DNA from: Arundinibacter roseus
GTDB lineage: Bacteria > Bacteroidota > Bacteroidia > Cytophagales > Spirosomataceae
Direction: 5' to 3'
Assembly: GCF_004348825.1 (NCBI RefSeq)
Contig: NZ_SMJU01000001.1
Coordinates: 372,001 to 436,000 of the forward strand
Length of the DNA stretch: 64,000 nucleotides
Made by a program: the position numbers and the translations under genes. Of this stretch, positions 41,800 through 51,848 are shown in pieces (positions within the stretch are counted from its first letter, which is position 1; each line of letters starts with the position of its first letter). The notes beneath the pieces were generated by a model that did no database searches, was not told the DNA's origin, and saw nothing but the letters and a program-made list of their open reading frames with translations.

Positions 41800-43509
41800 A
41801 TGATCAAAATTCCGGTTACAATAAAGAAAAAACCATTAGGTAATTTTAGAGTCAATAGAGAAATTTATAGTCAACTAAAAAAGGGGCTCTTGGATTATGA
41901 AAATACTTCTAGTACAATAAGTATTCTTATCAGAAATAAAATTGAAAATTCATATGATATATCTAGGGCGATAAAGGAAACTTATTATAAAATTAAAGGG
42001 CACTATCCAAGTGTTGATAACTTTAAAATAAAAATTCACTTACAAGTTGCATCAAGCTTTGATATATTAAATATTGATAACGTATTTCCTCAAGAAGTGT
42101 TTTTTGATAAATGCACAGGTAAACAATTAAATGTTAAGACGGACTCTTTTACATATTTCTCTCAAGAATTAGAAAACCCAATTAATTTGCATTTATTTCA
42201 ATGCAATATTGAGAATATTAATATTGAATCTAAACTCAATATATTAAATATAAATGATTTAAAGGATTGTAACAAATTCATATTTTTATCAAAAAATTCT
42301 ACACCAATCAAAATGAAATTTTGTGTCATCAGTGGCAATTTTAATGAAATAGAAATCAACCAAATATTCTCTGAATCTATTTCATTAAAAATCAATAAAG
42401 ACAATAATGATTTAAAAAAAGAATCAGTCTTAAAAATAGAAAAATCAAATTTAGAAAATCTAATCTTAGAAAGTGAGGTAAACTTATCTATTGAATTAAA
42501 CAAAAATGACATTAAGAAAATAGACTTCTCATCGCTACATCAAGCTAAAGAAATTAATTTTAAAGAAAATAACATAAACACACTAAAAATAATAATACCA
42601 AAATTAGGGATAGACAAAGTTTCATTGGAAGAAAATATTGATTTAAAACATATTACTATTCGTGGATTAAAATCTGATAGAAAAGATTACAACTTAAATA
42701 CTTTATCAATTAATAATTGCTCATTTTCAAGTGATTTCATTGGCAGTTTTTCAGATTTAAAAGTAAAAAGAATATCATTAAATCATTTGATAAATAGAGG
42801 AGAAATTAATTTTACTAATATTGAAATTGAAGAACTATTTGAAATTAAAAACTCAATTATAGGAAAATCAATATTCTTAAATTCAAACACAGGTAAAAAG
42901 TTAGAATTATTAGATTCAAATATTGAAGACATTAAGTTATTTTCAACCGATTTATCAGAAGATATTTCTTTTAATAAAAATGAAGACTTAAAAAAAATTA
43001 AAGATGGATATAGACAATTAAAAATTATATTTGACAAAAGCTCTAACAATGAAAAAGCAATATTCTTTAGGCATAAAGAGCTAAAAACTTATTACTTAAC
43101 TTTAAGTTTTTTTAAAAGACGACAAGTATTGGAAAAAATAACTCTATTATTTAATAGATATTCAAATAAGCATACACTGAACTGGGGGTATCCAATTTTT
43201 TGGATATTTATTGTAGGAACGATTACCTTTTTTTCATTTCTATTCTCATTAAATGCTTTTGAGTTTTATGAGGGCAAGGTATTTATAGTTGATTCTAGAA
43301 TATATTCCTCTTACTTTGACTGGTTTATACCTAGTTACCTCTATCCAACAAAGGCCAAGTTTAATCTTTTATTGGATTGTTTCAATTACAGTGATTTCTC
43401 AGCTTTACCTTTTGCAAGTAAAGCCATCACCATTATTAATGATACACTTCTTATGCCATATCTTATTTATCAATTCATAGCTGCTTTCAGGAGACACGGC
43501 TCTAAATGA
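41800..43509 (+). CDS. AT-rich cargo: beta-solenoid-like protein with two C-terminal TM segments
   Basis: A 569-aa protein. Residues about 50-390 are a repetitive beta-rich region with short Asn/Ile-rich segments, like pentapeptide-type solenoids though without a strict five-residue pattern. The linker YRQLKIIFDKSSNNEKA, the segment RYSNKHTLNWGYPIFW and the end LIYQFIAAFRRHGSK match the C-terminal part of bacterial pentapeptide-repeat proteins with an ion-channel-like two-TM domain. TM segments lie at about 465-487 and 540-560. A membrane-perturbing effector that acts upon infection is a plausible role. It is strongly AT-rich, with an inverted repeat upstream and a 17-bp terminator downstream. 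Confidence 0.6.
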   Translation: MIKIPVTIKKKPLGNFRVNREIYSQLKKGLLDYENTSSTISILIRNKIENSYDISRAIKETYYKIKGHYPSVDNFKIKIHLQVASSFDILNIDNVFPQEVFFDKCTGKQLNVKTDSFTYFSQELENPINLHLFQCNIENINIESKLNILNINDLKDCNKFIFLSKNSTPIKMKFCVISGNFNEIEINQIFSESISLKINKDNNDLKKESVLKIEKSNLENLILESEVNLSIELNKNDIKKIDFSSLHQAKEINFKENNINTLKIIIPKLGIDKVSLEENIDLKHITIRGLKSDRKDYNLNTLSINNCSFSSDFIGSFSDLKVKRISLNHLINRGEINFTNIEIEELFEIKNSIIGKSIFLNSNTGKKLELLDSNIEDIKLFSTDLSEDISFNKNEDLKKIKDGYRQLKIIFDKSSNNEKAIFFRHKELKTYYLTLSFFKRRQVLEKITLLFNRYSNKHTLNWGYPIFWIFIVGTITFFSFLFSLNAFEFYEGKVFIVDSRIYSSYFDWFIPSYLYPTKAKFNLLLDCFNYSDFSALPFASKAITIINDTLLMPYLIYQFIAAFRRHGSK

Positions 43510-43527
43510 GTTAATACCCGTCCAATT

Positions 43528-43574
43528 AAAAGAGTAAGTCACGCCGCAGATTGCAGCGTGACTTACTCTTTTTT
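43528..43574 (+). terminator. Terminator after the channel-like cargo gene
   Basis: A 17-bp stem 43528-43544 / 43556-43572 (core GAGTAAGTCACGC / GCGTGACTTACTC) ends in a T run. The flanking A run makes it usable from both strands. It insulates the terminase operon, which starts 6 nt later. Confidence 0.9.
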
Positions 43575-43579
43575 ATCGA

Positions 43580-44122
43580 ATGGACAGACTAGAAATATCA
43601 CCATCCAGCGAGCTTAAACCCGAAAAGGGCACCCACCGGATGGATAAATTCAAAGATCATCTAATTGCTAAAACTCCATTAGGCCCCAGAGATCAGGACT
43701 ACTTTGAAAAAATGAAGAAAGCCTGGTCCTGGGCTACCAAGATGTTTTCACCGCAAAAGGTGGTGGAAATGCTGCATACTGAATACGGACACGAGAAAAC
43801 TCACGCCTACCAGATCCTGCGGGATAGCTACGCCCTTTGGGGAGATGCGTATGAATTAGACAAACGAGGTGCGGCCAAGGTTCTGGTCGAGTCCGCCTAC
43901 GTGGCTTTACAAATCGCTGTTCGGGAGAAAAATGGCGAGCTGATCCTGAAAGCCGTTAAGGAGCTGCGCGAATTACAGCAAATTGACAAGGTAGAATCTG
44001 CCATTCCACCCGAAGCAGCCATGCCTGCCGGTACGCGGGTTTATGTCTTTAATGCTCCAGTAAATGTTGGTGAGCAGCAGGCAGGAAAGGAGGTGGAAGA
44101 TGGCTCATTCAGCTTCGAATAA
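43580..44122 (+). CDS. Terminase small subunit
   Basis: A 180-aa protein directly upstream of the large subunit, overlapping its start by 23 nt. The N-terminal half has a helix-turn-helix-like segment (SPQKVVEMLHTEYGHEKTHAYQILRDSYALW), as small terminases bind the packaging site. The rest is helical, for oligomerisation. Assignment by position, size and helix-turn-helix character. Confidence 0.7.
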   Translation: MDRLEISPSSELKPEKGTHRMDKFKDHLIAKTPLGPRDQDYFEKMKKAWSWATKMFSPQKVVEMLHTEYGHEKTHAYQILRDSYALWGDAYELDKRGAAKVLVESAYVALQIAVREKNGELILKAVKELRELQQIDKVESAIPPEAAMPAGTRVYVFNAPVNVGEQQAGKEVEDGSFSFE

Positions 44123-45689
44123 AGAAATCCGTTTGCAGGTTAATCAGGCTCAGGGCCGTTTTCTTTATGCCCTGATGGAAAACACCGCTGACTTTGTGGG
44201 CAAAGATGGCAAAGCCTACCAAACCGGTTTTCGAGCTACTTTTAACGGCGGTCGCGGATCTGGGAAAACCAACACGCTCATGCGGCTGCTTTGCGAGGTA
44301 GCCTTTGCCCTTCCTCGCTCCAAAGTCGGCCTCGCTTCCATGACCTTCCGCCATGTACAGGACGTGGTGCTTTCCCAAAGCCGCAAGGTTTTTGAAGAAT
44401 ACGGACTCTTTGAATATGACCCTAAAGTCCGTCCCTGGGGACATTACACCATCAACCGCCGCCCGCCGGAAACCTGGTGGAATCCTTACGAAGGAATCAA
44501 TACCTACGAAAACTGTATTTGCTTCAAAAATGGCTGTACCATAGTATTTCTTTCCGCAGACCGACCTGATACCGCGCGTGGTCTGAACCTGGACGTGTTG
44601 TTAATGGATGAGAGTTTTAAACTCAAAGAGGACTTTTACAATACGGTACTACGTAAAACGGTACGGGCTAACAAGTACCTCTATGCTGATCCACGCCCGC
44701 ACCGCAAGGGTTTTAACCATCCCCTACACTGGCTAATTGCTGATTTTACGTCCGCAGCCTGGACGCCTGAACAACAATGGATTTACCGCACAGAAGAACT
44801 CATGAAAAAAGATCCCCAGCGGTATTACTTTCAGGAGGCTACTGCCTACGATAATCTTGACAATTTACCAGGTAATTTTATTGAGACTGAACGGGAAAGC
44901 TGTGCGGACGAGCTAACGTTTGAAGTAGAGATCCTAAACCGTCGTGTCGTACGGCTCAGTAATGCTTATTACGCTGCTCTGAGTACCAATCGACACACTT
45001 ACAATCAAATGTATGACTACCAGTTTGATGATCAGAAGCGCCTGTACATTCATAAAAGGGTAGATTACGACCCTTCCAAGCCCCTTGAAATCAGCTGCGA
45101 TTTTAACGCACGTTTCACTTGTATGCTCGTCGCTCAGGAGTTTCCTTCCGAACTACGATTCATCGACAACATCTTTGTTAAGCGCGCTGATACAACATTG
45201 GTAGAAGAACTGGCTAATCAATTCTGTCTTAAATACAGTGCCCACAAAAAAAAGGTCTTGTATCTGTATGGTGATAGTTCCGGTAAAAAGGGAGATCCTG
45301 GCCGCGTTACTACCCACTACCAACAACTCATAGCCGTACTACGTAAAAAAGGGTGGTCTGTCAAAGACTGTGTACAGAATTCCTATCCTCCTTACAAAAT
45401 ACGTTACCGGGTAGTGAATACTATCTTATCTGAATCAAGACCATCTATTCCTCGTATCCGTATCAACGAGTTAGAGTGCAAGTCACTACTCATAAGCCTC
45501 CAGCATGCACCAATCATTAGTGACAACTTCGAAAAGGACAAACGATCAGAATTGGACGAAAAACTTGATCAGCAATACGCAACACACTTGTCTGATGCTT
45601 TTGATTATATCGTCTTCAAGAAATTTGCTCGAATTGTCCCGTTAACTGGCTCAGGGCGAGGGCCGGTTCGTGTCTCGTCAGCAGCCTAG
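44100..45689 (+). CDS. Terminase large subunit
   Basis: A 529-aa packaging motor. Walker A FNGGRGSGKTNTLMRLL (about residues 48-64), Walker B LDVLLMDESFKL, and an RNaseH-like nuclease with ISCDFNARFTCMLV and YGDSSGKKGDPG. It cuts and packages concatemeric DNA into the capsid. The start MAHSASNKE at 44100 has AAAGGAGG upstream and overlaps the small-subunit gene. The 45690-45889 gap after it holds no supported gene. Confidence 0.9.
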   Translation: MAHSASNKEIRLQVNQAQGRFLYALMENTADFVGKDGKAYQTGFRATFNGGRGSGKTNTLMRLLCEVAFALPRSKVGLASMTFRHVQDVVLSQSRKVFEEYGLFEYDPKVRPWGHYTINRRPPETWWNPYEGINTYENCICFKNGCTIVFLSADRPDTARGLNLDVLLMDESFKLKEDFYNTVLRKTVRANKYLYADPRPHRKGFNHPLHWLIADFTSAAWTPEQQWIYRTEELMKKDPQRYYFQEATAYDNLDNLPGNFIETERESCADELTFEVEILNRRVVRLSNAYYAALSTNRHTYNQMYDYQFDDQKRLYIHKRVDYDPSKPLEISCDFNARFTCMLVAQEFPSELRFIDNIFVKRADTTLVEELANQFCLKYSAHKKKVLYLYGDSSGKKGDPGRVTTHYQQLIAVLRKKGWSVKDCVQNSYPPYKIRYRVVNTILSESRPSIPRIRINELECKSLLISLQHAPIISDNFEKDKRSELDEKLDQQYATHLSDAFDYIVFKKFARIVPLTGSGRGPVRVSSAA

Positions 45690-45889
45690 CATATATTCAA
45701 AAATCCGTTTTGGCAATTGCCAATCCGATATAGGGCGGGCAACCCCTTGATAGAGTAGCGGAATAAAAAGGTTGTTTTTCGGGCCTAACTCGCAGATTAT
45801 CAAAGAAAAGACATTTTCAAACACCGGAATGATGTAAACCGGTAAAAAGCGTCCTACCCAAATCAAGTTAGAACCCTGAATATTGATCC

Positions 45890-46198
45890 ATGCAAACGAT
45901 TTATGTCAAAGATGTCAGGCGTCAGATTGACCTGTTGACTCGGATGGGTGATCAAACTTTTTCCATCACCTACCGCAAAAAGGACGGGACTTTTGGCGAA
46001 AAGAAAAATTGCCGTAACCGCTCCGGCAGTGTACCCAATCAACCCAAAGCTGACCTTTTGAGCGTAAAAAAAGAAACTCGGCGGGCAGGGTACCTGCGTT
46101 TTGAGTTCCGGGATCAAGGAGGTCGGTGGCTAAAACGGGAAATCCTTTTTTGCTTGCTGGTAACATTTAATGGACACCTAATAGACCATAGTTTCTAA
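45890..46198 (+). CDS. Hypothetical phage protein, 102 aa
   Basis: A small basic protein (MQTIYVKDVRRQIDLLTRMG) with beta-rich character, ending in a hydrophobic stretch (FCLLVTFNGHLI). The stop overlaps the portal ATG by one base (TAATG), so it is translated with the portal. No domain is recognised. Confidence 0.55.
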   Translation: MQTIYVKDVRRQIDLLTRMGDQTFSITYRKKDGTFGEKKNCRNRSGSVPNQPKADLLSVKKETRRAGYLRFEFRDQGGRWLKREILFCLLVTFNGHLIDHSF

Positions 46199-47577
46199 TG
46201 TCGATAACCAAATTAAAAGGCGGTAGGCGAAAGATTGCCTTCGCCGCTCCAGTTAAATCCGCTGATACTGGCCAACGGGATACGACCGGCGTAAAACCAA
46301 GTACTGAAAGAAGCGTCAATGTAAATAAGAAAAGCTACATCTATTACCCGTGGGGAGATAACAACCTGCTTCCAAATGATCGGGTAAAGCTGCTTCGGAG
46401 TAATGGCGATGCACAAAACCTGGTTCAGGCCCGGATCGATTTTTTGTACGGCGGCGGGTTTGGATTCTTCAAACACGTGAAGCGCAACGGGATTTTACAC
46501 CGTGAGCCATTTACGAACAGCGCCATTGAAGAATACGAGGATGCCTATGGCCTTCCGGATCTGGGTGAAGTGGTAGATCAAATCAATACTGCTTTGGTAG
46601 AAACGGGCAATGCATTTGTCCGCAGACAATTGGTGGATGGACTGCCTATCTATTCTGTAAAGGATTCTTTGGTGGTACGGGCAACAATGGCTGACCCAAT
46701 CGTAAAGGCATATCTGCTTTGTTCTGACTGGACGAATCAGGAAACAATAGAGAAAGGCTGTTCAATCCTACCGGTCTATGATCCTACAAACGAACTGCTC
46801 GAGGAATCGCTGATTCACCTTAAACCATATCAAAGTGGGCAGCCGTATTACGGTTATGCTCAATACTGGGGCGATCAGTCGGTACACTGGATTGAAGTAA
46901 TGAATTACATCGCCCAGTCTATGATCGGTACGGTAAAGCACAATAAAAATTTGGCGCACATTTGCCGGATTGCCTCCCGTTACTTTGATGAAATGGCTGC
47001 AAGCGTACCCGAAGACGAGAACTCAGACGAGCCAGTCGATTTTGAAAAACAGAAAGACAAAGTCCGCGATCAGTTTTACAAGAGCGTGGAAGAAATGTTC
47101 TCAGAGAAAAATGATACTGGCCCCCGCATCATTTACGATGAATGCGATTTGGCACCTGATGGAAAACTATCCGGATTTATTCAGTTTGAAGAAATCAAAC
47201 GGTCTTTGAATGCGAAAGAATTGCACGAAGCCTATCAGATTGCCCTATTGGCATTTGCGAATGCATCCCGAATCCTTCCTGGATTGGCCGGCGTGAGCGA
47301 TGGAAAGATGCTTGGTGGATCTGGATCAGAGCTGAAAGTATCGGCAAATTTTCAACAGCATTTCCGAACTGCTCGAGAGCGGAAGTTAACCTGTTCAATC
47401 TTCAATACGGACGTCAAGAAAGCGCTCAAACTTCCTCGTGACGTTTACGCAGGGTTTCACGATATTTTGTTGGTATCGGATGATAAGAACCCTGCCGGAA
47501 AAGAAACCAAAACCACGTCAGCTCCCAACTCAGCTGACCCAAAAGACCCAAAGGATGATACTGAGAGGAGTAAATGA
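46198..47577 (+). CDS. Portal protein
   Basis: A 459-aa protein placed after the terminase, as expected for the portal, with the Bacteroidota-phage portal style opening YYPWGDNNLLPNDRVKLL, a long central alpha/beta body and a helical domain (NAKELHEAYQIALLAFANAS). It forms the dodecameric ring through which DNA enters. Assignment by size and position with supporting motif style. Overlaps the next gene by 23 nt. Confidence 0.72.
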   Translation: MSITKLKGGRRKIAFAAPVKSADTGQRDTTGVKPSTERSVNVNKKSYIYYPWGDNNLLPNDRVKLLRSNGDAQNLVQARIDFLYGGGFGFFKHVKRNGILHREPFTNSAIEEYEDAYGLPDLGEVVDQINTALVETGNAFVRRQLVDGLPIYSVKDSLVVRATMADPIVKAYLLCSDWTNQETIEKGCSILPVYDPTNELLEESLIHLKPYQSGQPYYGYAQYWGDQSVHWIEVMNYIAQSMIGTVKHNKNLAHICRIASRYFDEMAASVPEDENSDEPVDFEKQKDKVRDQFYKSVEEMFSEKNDTGPRIIYDECDLAPDGKLSGFIQFEEIKRSLNAKELHEAYQIALLAFANASRILPGLAGVSDGKMLGGSGSELKVSANFQQHFRTARERKLTCSIFNTDVKKALKLPRDVYAGFHDILLVSDDKNPAGKETKTTSAPNSADPKDPKDDTERSK

Positions 47578-48547
47578 TATAATTGCCTACCTGGGGCGGG
47601 CCGTAATGGCGGCTACCTCAGATGATTTTTTGGCTCCCTACATTCAGCTGGCGCAGGATGGCGAATTAACTCGTGCCCTGGACAGTGCATTTGTGTCAGA
47701 ACTTGACACCCAGGTTGAGCAGAATAATCTAAGCCCGGAGAATCAGGCTCTTTTGCCTTATGTTAAGAAAGTGCTGGCCTGGTTTGCCTATCAACACTAT
47801 TTGCCCTTTTCCATCGGGAATGACGGCGACAACGGCTTGCAGGAAGTGGGTACCGAATCAACGAGCCCTGTCCGGATCGGCGTACTGGACAAGCGGATCA
47901 GAGAAACCGAGCGAAATGCTGTGGAAAGTCTGGAAGCCTTGTTACAGTACATGGAAAGTAAACCCGTAACCGACTATCCGACCTACCATAACTCTCCAAC
48001 CGGGAAAAGAACCCGTACGCTTTTTTTAAGCTCGGCCACCACCATGAGTGAGTTTCTGCCGGTGATAGAACGAAATCACCGCTTATTCATCAATCTGCGC
48101 CCCTACATTGTGTTGGCCGAGCAAGATTACATTCTTCCTCGCCTGGGACAAGCTCAGTTTGATGCGCTCAAAACGACCTTGCTAAACGGTACAACCTCTG
48201 ATCCACAAAAACTATTGCTCCAAAAAATTGGCCGAGCTCTGGCCCATACCGCTTATTGGATGGCCTTGCCAAACCTGCAATTCGTGGTCCTCCCATCAGG
48301 CAATATTCGCGTTCTTTCTGACTTTGACGGTATTTACAATCGTAAGAATGCCCCTTCCGAAACCATCACATATCTGGTCGAACAGGAGAAAACCATGTCG
48401 AAAAAGCACCTGAATGCGCTGAGTACATTTCTAAGGAAGAATGCAGAAGATTACCCGCTTTATGCGGCCAGTACTGCTGCCGGGCAGGAACCAACAAACC
48501 GCCTTCCAGACAACTCCAAGTATTCCAAAGTATTTAGAATGAAGTAA
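47555..48547 (+). CDS. Head-tail connector candidate, 330 aa
   Basis: The start MILRGVNDIIAYLGRAV (47555) lies inside the portal 3' end. The protein is helical with a conserved-looking middle (FLSSATTMSEFLPVIERNHR) and no known domain. In Bacteroidota phages a gene of this length after the portal usually encodes a head-completion or connector protein; here that is inference from order. Confidence 0.5.
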   Translation: MILRGVNDIIAYLGRAVMAATSDDFLAPYIQLAQDGELTRALDSAFVSELDTQVEQNNLSPENQALLPYVKKVLAWFAYQHYLPFSIGNDGDNGLQEVGTESTSPVRIGVLDKRIRETERNAVESLEALLQYMESKPVTDYPTYHNSPTGKRTRTLFLSSATTMSEFLPVIERNHRLFINLRPYIVLAEQDYILPRLGQAQFDALKTTLLNGTTSDPQKLLLQKIGRALAHTAYWMALPNLQFVVLPSGNIRVLSDFDGIYNRKNAPSETITYLVEQEKTMSKKHLNALSTFLRKNAEDYPLYAASTAAGQEPTNRLPDNSKYSKVFRMK

Positions 48548-48548
48548 T

Positions 48549-50522
48549 ATGGACTACCTAGCAAATATTACGCATCAGAAACTGGTACTGACCCGAAATC
48601 CGGTGGTGGTGTCTGTCGATCCGGTAGTTTTGCCAGAAGGGCAAAGCCGGATCGATCTTCGCTATTTCTGTGAAGTGATGGTTCAAAAGGGTTTTCAGGG
48701 AAGTAGTTTCGAGCTGCTTTCCCGGCACGAAGCCAGTGAGCAGCCGCCGACCGCAGGCAGTACTACATCTGCCGGTGCGTACTTTGAGATTCATACCCGG
48801 CTGGACGATCTGCTATCGACCGAACCGCCGGAGTTTGGATCGAACAAGGTGCAGGTATGCGCCAACCTGACCCGGCAGTACTACACCCGGATTGAACGCT
48901 ACGACGGGGATACCTTGCTGGATAGCGAGCAGCAAACGAGCTGCTGGGCGATCAAAGCGGGAGTGGCTGAACGGGATTATGATACGTACCACGATCTGTT
49001 TTTTACGCGGCACATTGGGGACGGTCGCCGTTTTTTGACCTGGCAACCTGACAATAAACTTGTGCGGGTGGATCAGCCGGAATGGCTGTATTTCATCACC
49101 AACTTTGACCCTACTCCTTCGGAGCTTCGGGTGCGGGTGCGCTGCCTGTATGATGATAACAGCCGTGAAACCTATACAGCTGGTACGATCAGTAATGTAA
49201 GCTTCATGACGGTGTATGCCTTACCTGTCTCTATGGAAGCTTTGGGGCTGCTTAACCGCCCCAAAACGGTAATCCGGTATGAGGTATGGCTGAGCAATGA
49301 GGCTCAGGAAGTGGTGTCAGAAACTCGCTCGTATCAGGTTTGGAATGAGCATTTTGAAACGGTAAAGTACTTGCTGTATCAAAACGGGCTTGGCGGATAT
49401 GATACGCTGGCTTTTGTAGGAAATCTGGTTGAAAGTGTAAAAGTGAGCCGGTCATTGGTAAGCCGTTTTGTGGGCTATGATTACCTGCCCACTGTTGCCG
49501 AAGATCTTATAAATGAGGTGACCGGCGAACGGCAGCTGTCGCTGACGCTGGGTGGCCGCATTAGCGAAAGGCAGCGAAGCTATCTGCAGGATCTGCTGTT
49601 TTCGCAGGAGTTTTACCTGGCCGATGGAGAATGGATTCCGCTCATGCCGCTATTTGATGGGTATGTTACTGAGAATGTGGACGAGTGGCCAATTGACCGC
49701 ACATTGACTTTCCGGTATGCCAATGCTCAAAGCCGGTACAGCTCTCTGCCCCGAATTGCAAAAGAGAGCCGCCCAACGAGCTGGCGGGAATGGACTACTT
49801 CGTGTGAGATCGGTGCCAATGGCCTGAGAACCGGACGCCGAATCGTGAATGAATTGGTAAAATACTACCTGGACAGTGGAGAAAATGTGCGTCCGCTAAT
49901 CACCAAAGCCAATACTCCCAACACGGAAGGGTACATTTCGCCCTGGCTAACGGAGGACTGCGCGGCCACAACAACACCATACCTGAGCACATCCGTAGAG
50001 ATTTCGTCAACGCTCAAACGCACAGGCTGCGGACCAGGTACCATTGGCTCTGTATGGACGATCACCCTACCGGCCGGAGCGTACGGATCGGAGCTCAGCC
50101 AGGCTGATGCAGATGCCAAAGCATTGGCAGCCGCTCAGGCTTTGGACACTCAGGCAGCAGCCAATAGTAATGGCTCGTGTGTCCCAACAACCCCGATACC
50201 ACTGGCGCTTCAAAATACGACCACCGATGTGCCTGGGGTTTTTGACCCAGTAATAGCCTTGCTAGTTAATGACGTGGAAGTCGTGCCGAATACGGATGTT
50301 GAAAGTAGTGTGCGCTATGCCGATAATGGTCTGGCAGCTGGCACCTATAATATTGACGTCCGGATTAGCTACGGCGGCTCTCCATTTCAGGAATTCAGGT
50401 TGTCTATTCCTTCTAAAAATTTAACATCAGCCATTTTGTCCGGTAATCAGACCTACCGATTTGCTAACGTGGTGGTAAACTGGGGGGATGCCGAATTACT
50501 TGTAAAAGCCTTACCACTATGA
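48549..50522 (+). CDS. Large structural protein with DUF5977-like domain
   Basis: A 657-aa beta-rich protein. Residues about 480-550 carry the DUF5977 pattern (TGCGPGTIGSVWTITLPAGA followed by the Ala/Asp-rich ADAKALAAAQALDTQAAAN and SNGSC), which is found in Bacteroidota surface and phage proteins. The first 470 residues form several beta domains, suited to a tail or baseplate-type protein. Starts one base after the previous gene ends; its stop overlaps the next ATG (ATGA). Confidence 0.65.
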   Translation: MDYLANITHQKLVLTRNPVVVSVDPVVLPEGQSRIDLRYFCEVMVQKGFQGSSFELLSRHEASEQPPTAGSTTSAGAYFEIHTRLDDLLSTEPPEFGSNKVQVCANLTRQYYTRIERYDGDTLLDSEQQTSCWAIKAGVAERDYDTYHDLFFTRHIGDGRRFLTWQPDNKLVRVDQPEWLYFITNFDPTPSELRVRVRCLYDDNSRETYTAGTISNVSFMTVYALPVSMEALGLLNRPKTVIRYEVWLSNEAQEVVSETRSYQVWNEHFETVKYLLYQNGLGGYDTLAFVGNLVESVKVSRSLVSRFVGYDYLPTVAEDLINEVTGERQLSLTLGGRISERQRSYLQDLLFSQEFYLADGEWIPLMPLFDGYVTENVDEWPIDRTLTFRYANAQSRYSSLPRIAKESRPTSWREWTTSCEIGANGLRTGRRIVNELVKYYLDSGENVRPLITKANTPNTEGYISPWLTEDCAATTTPYLSTSVEISSTLKRTGCGPGTIGSVWTITLPAGAYGSELSQADADAKALAAAQALDTQAAANSNGSCVPTTPIPLALQNTTTDVPGVFDPVIALLVNDVEVVPNTDVESSVRYADNGLAAGTYNIDVRISYGGSPFQEFRLSIPSKNLTSAILSGNQTYRFANVVVNWGDAELLVKALPL

Positions 50523-51331
50523 TCATTATTAGATACCGAAACAAAACCTGCATTGTGCCGGAAGGTTGGCACGAGTGCAGCTCGGAGCACTGGGGAAGCC
50601 TGATAGCATTTAGCCGGCTACAACCCGATGAACGGACTCCGGAAATTGTTGAGCTGGCCGCACAATATTGGTTGATGCTCACCCCTCAGGAATGGAGTAG
50701 CTGGCTACTGGATGCCTGTCAGTGGGAAGCTATGCAATCTTTATTTGCCTGGGTATTCTCACCGCCTACTACCCGCCCCTTTGAGAGCTTTGTGCATGAG
50801 GGTATCAGCTACCATGTTTTTGAAGAAAACTTTACGGATACCAAGGCTCTGGAACTGAGCGTAGCCCTGATGGAATACATGGCACTGGTAGATCCGCACG
50901 AACCAGACCTGAGCGCCTATGAGCGAATCCTGGCCACACTTTGTCGCCCAACCCGCCGAGATCTGATTGACTTTCAGCAATCGGATGATTGGGACGGTGA
51001 CGTACGGGAGCCATATAATGAAGCTCGCACTGCCGATCGGGGAAACAAGCTGACGAGCCTACCGGAAACCATCAAGCTGGCGCTCTTTGATTATTTTGAA
51101 CGTAGTATTCTTGAATTTCTGAAAAATTACGAGAGGATCTTTGGCGGCTCAGCCACCGAGGAGCCCCGCTACCCGGACGGACGTGGATGGATAATGCTGC
51201 TAAAAAACGTAGCCAAGGAATCTCACTTTGGCGATTTTGATAGGGTTTGCCGCCAACCTGCACACTTGGTTTGGGCAGCAATGTTAGATGATGTTTTGAA
51301 CACCGAAGAAACCCAAAACGCCAATGAATAA
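50519..51331 (+). CDS. Hypothetical structural-operon protein, 270 aa
   Basis: A soluble, helical, Trp-rich protein (WLMLTPQEWSSWLLDACQW). No domain is recognised. Coupled by ATGA to the upstream structural gene and overlapping the next one by 8 nt, it lies where tail completion or chaperone proteins are usual. Confidence 0.5.
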   Translation: MIIIRYRNKTCIVPEGWHECSSEHWGSLIAFSRLQPDERTPEIVELAAQYWLMLTPQEWSSWLLDACQWEAMQSLFAWVFSPPTTRPFESFVHEGISYHVFEENFTDTKALELSVALMEYMALVDPHEPDLSAYERILATLCRPTRRDLIDFQQSDDWDGDVREPYNEARTADRGNKLTSLPETIKLALFDYFERSILEFLKNYERIFGGSATEEPRYPDGRGWIMLLKNVAKESHFGDFDRVCRQPAHLVWAAMLDDVLNTEETQNANE

Positions 51332-51848
51332 CCCCTTGCATATCATAGATCTGCTAACGCTCAACGCTTTTTTTGAAGCCGCTGCTGCCAAAATTGATGG
51401 CCTGGATGCATACCATTTTGTGAGCTCAGGCGAAGATGGCGCTCAGGAGATTCAACATCTTTTTGAAAAAAGTATCACACCCGGACAAAGGGTGCTGATT
51501 GCTCAAATTGCCGAAACGCCCCTGACTGACAATGCTACCGGCCTTACTCGTGCCACGTTTGCCTGCTCAGTGATGGTTCTGCAAAAAATGGCAGGTATTG
51601 GCCTTACGGCACTTACCAAACTGGAAGCTCGAAACTCCACATGGAAACAGATCCTCCGAATGATTGGCTTTGTGCGTACCTGTGCCGAGTATACCGCCGC
51701 AACGGCTACCGACAATGACGAAGTAGAATTCAGAATTTACCAGGATCGGCTACTACCCATTGGTCGTATAGCCAATGCCCAGGTACAAGGCTGGCTGATT
51801 GAAATGGATGTTACCATTCCTGTAAACGCTTATTTGTTTTCTGAGTGA
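51324..51848 (+). CDS. Hypothetical tail/neck protein, 174 aa
   Basis: A soluble alpha/beta protein (ILDLLTLNAFFEAAAAKIDG-like start, here MNNPLHIIDLLTLN) of the size usual for tail terminator or completion proteins. The assignment is positional only. Its stop overlaps the next start. Confidence 0.5.
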   Translation: MNNPLHIIDLLTLNAFFEAAAAKIDGLDAYHFVSSGEDGAQEIQHLFEKSITPGQRVLIAQIAETPLTDNATGLTRATFACSVMVLQKMAGIGLTALTKLEARNSTWKQILRMIGFVRTCAEYTAATATDNDEVEFRIYQDRLLPIGRIANAQVQGWLIEMDVTIPVNAYLFSE

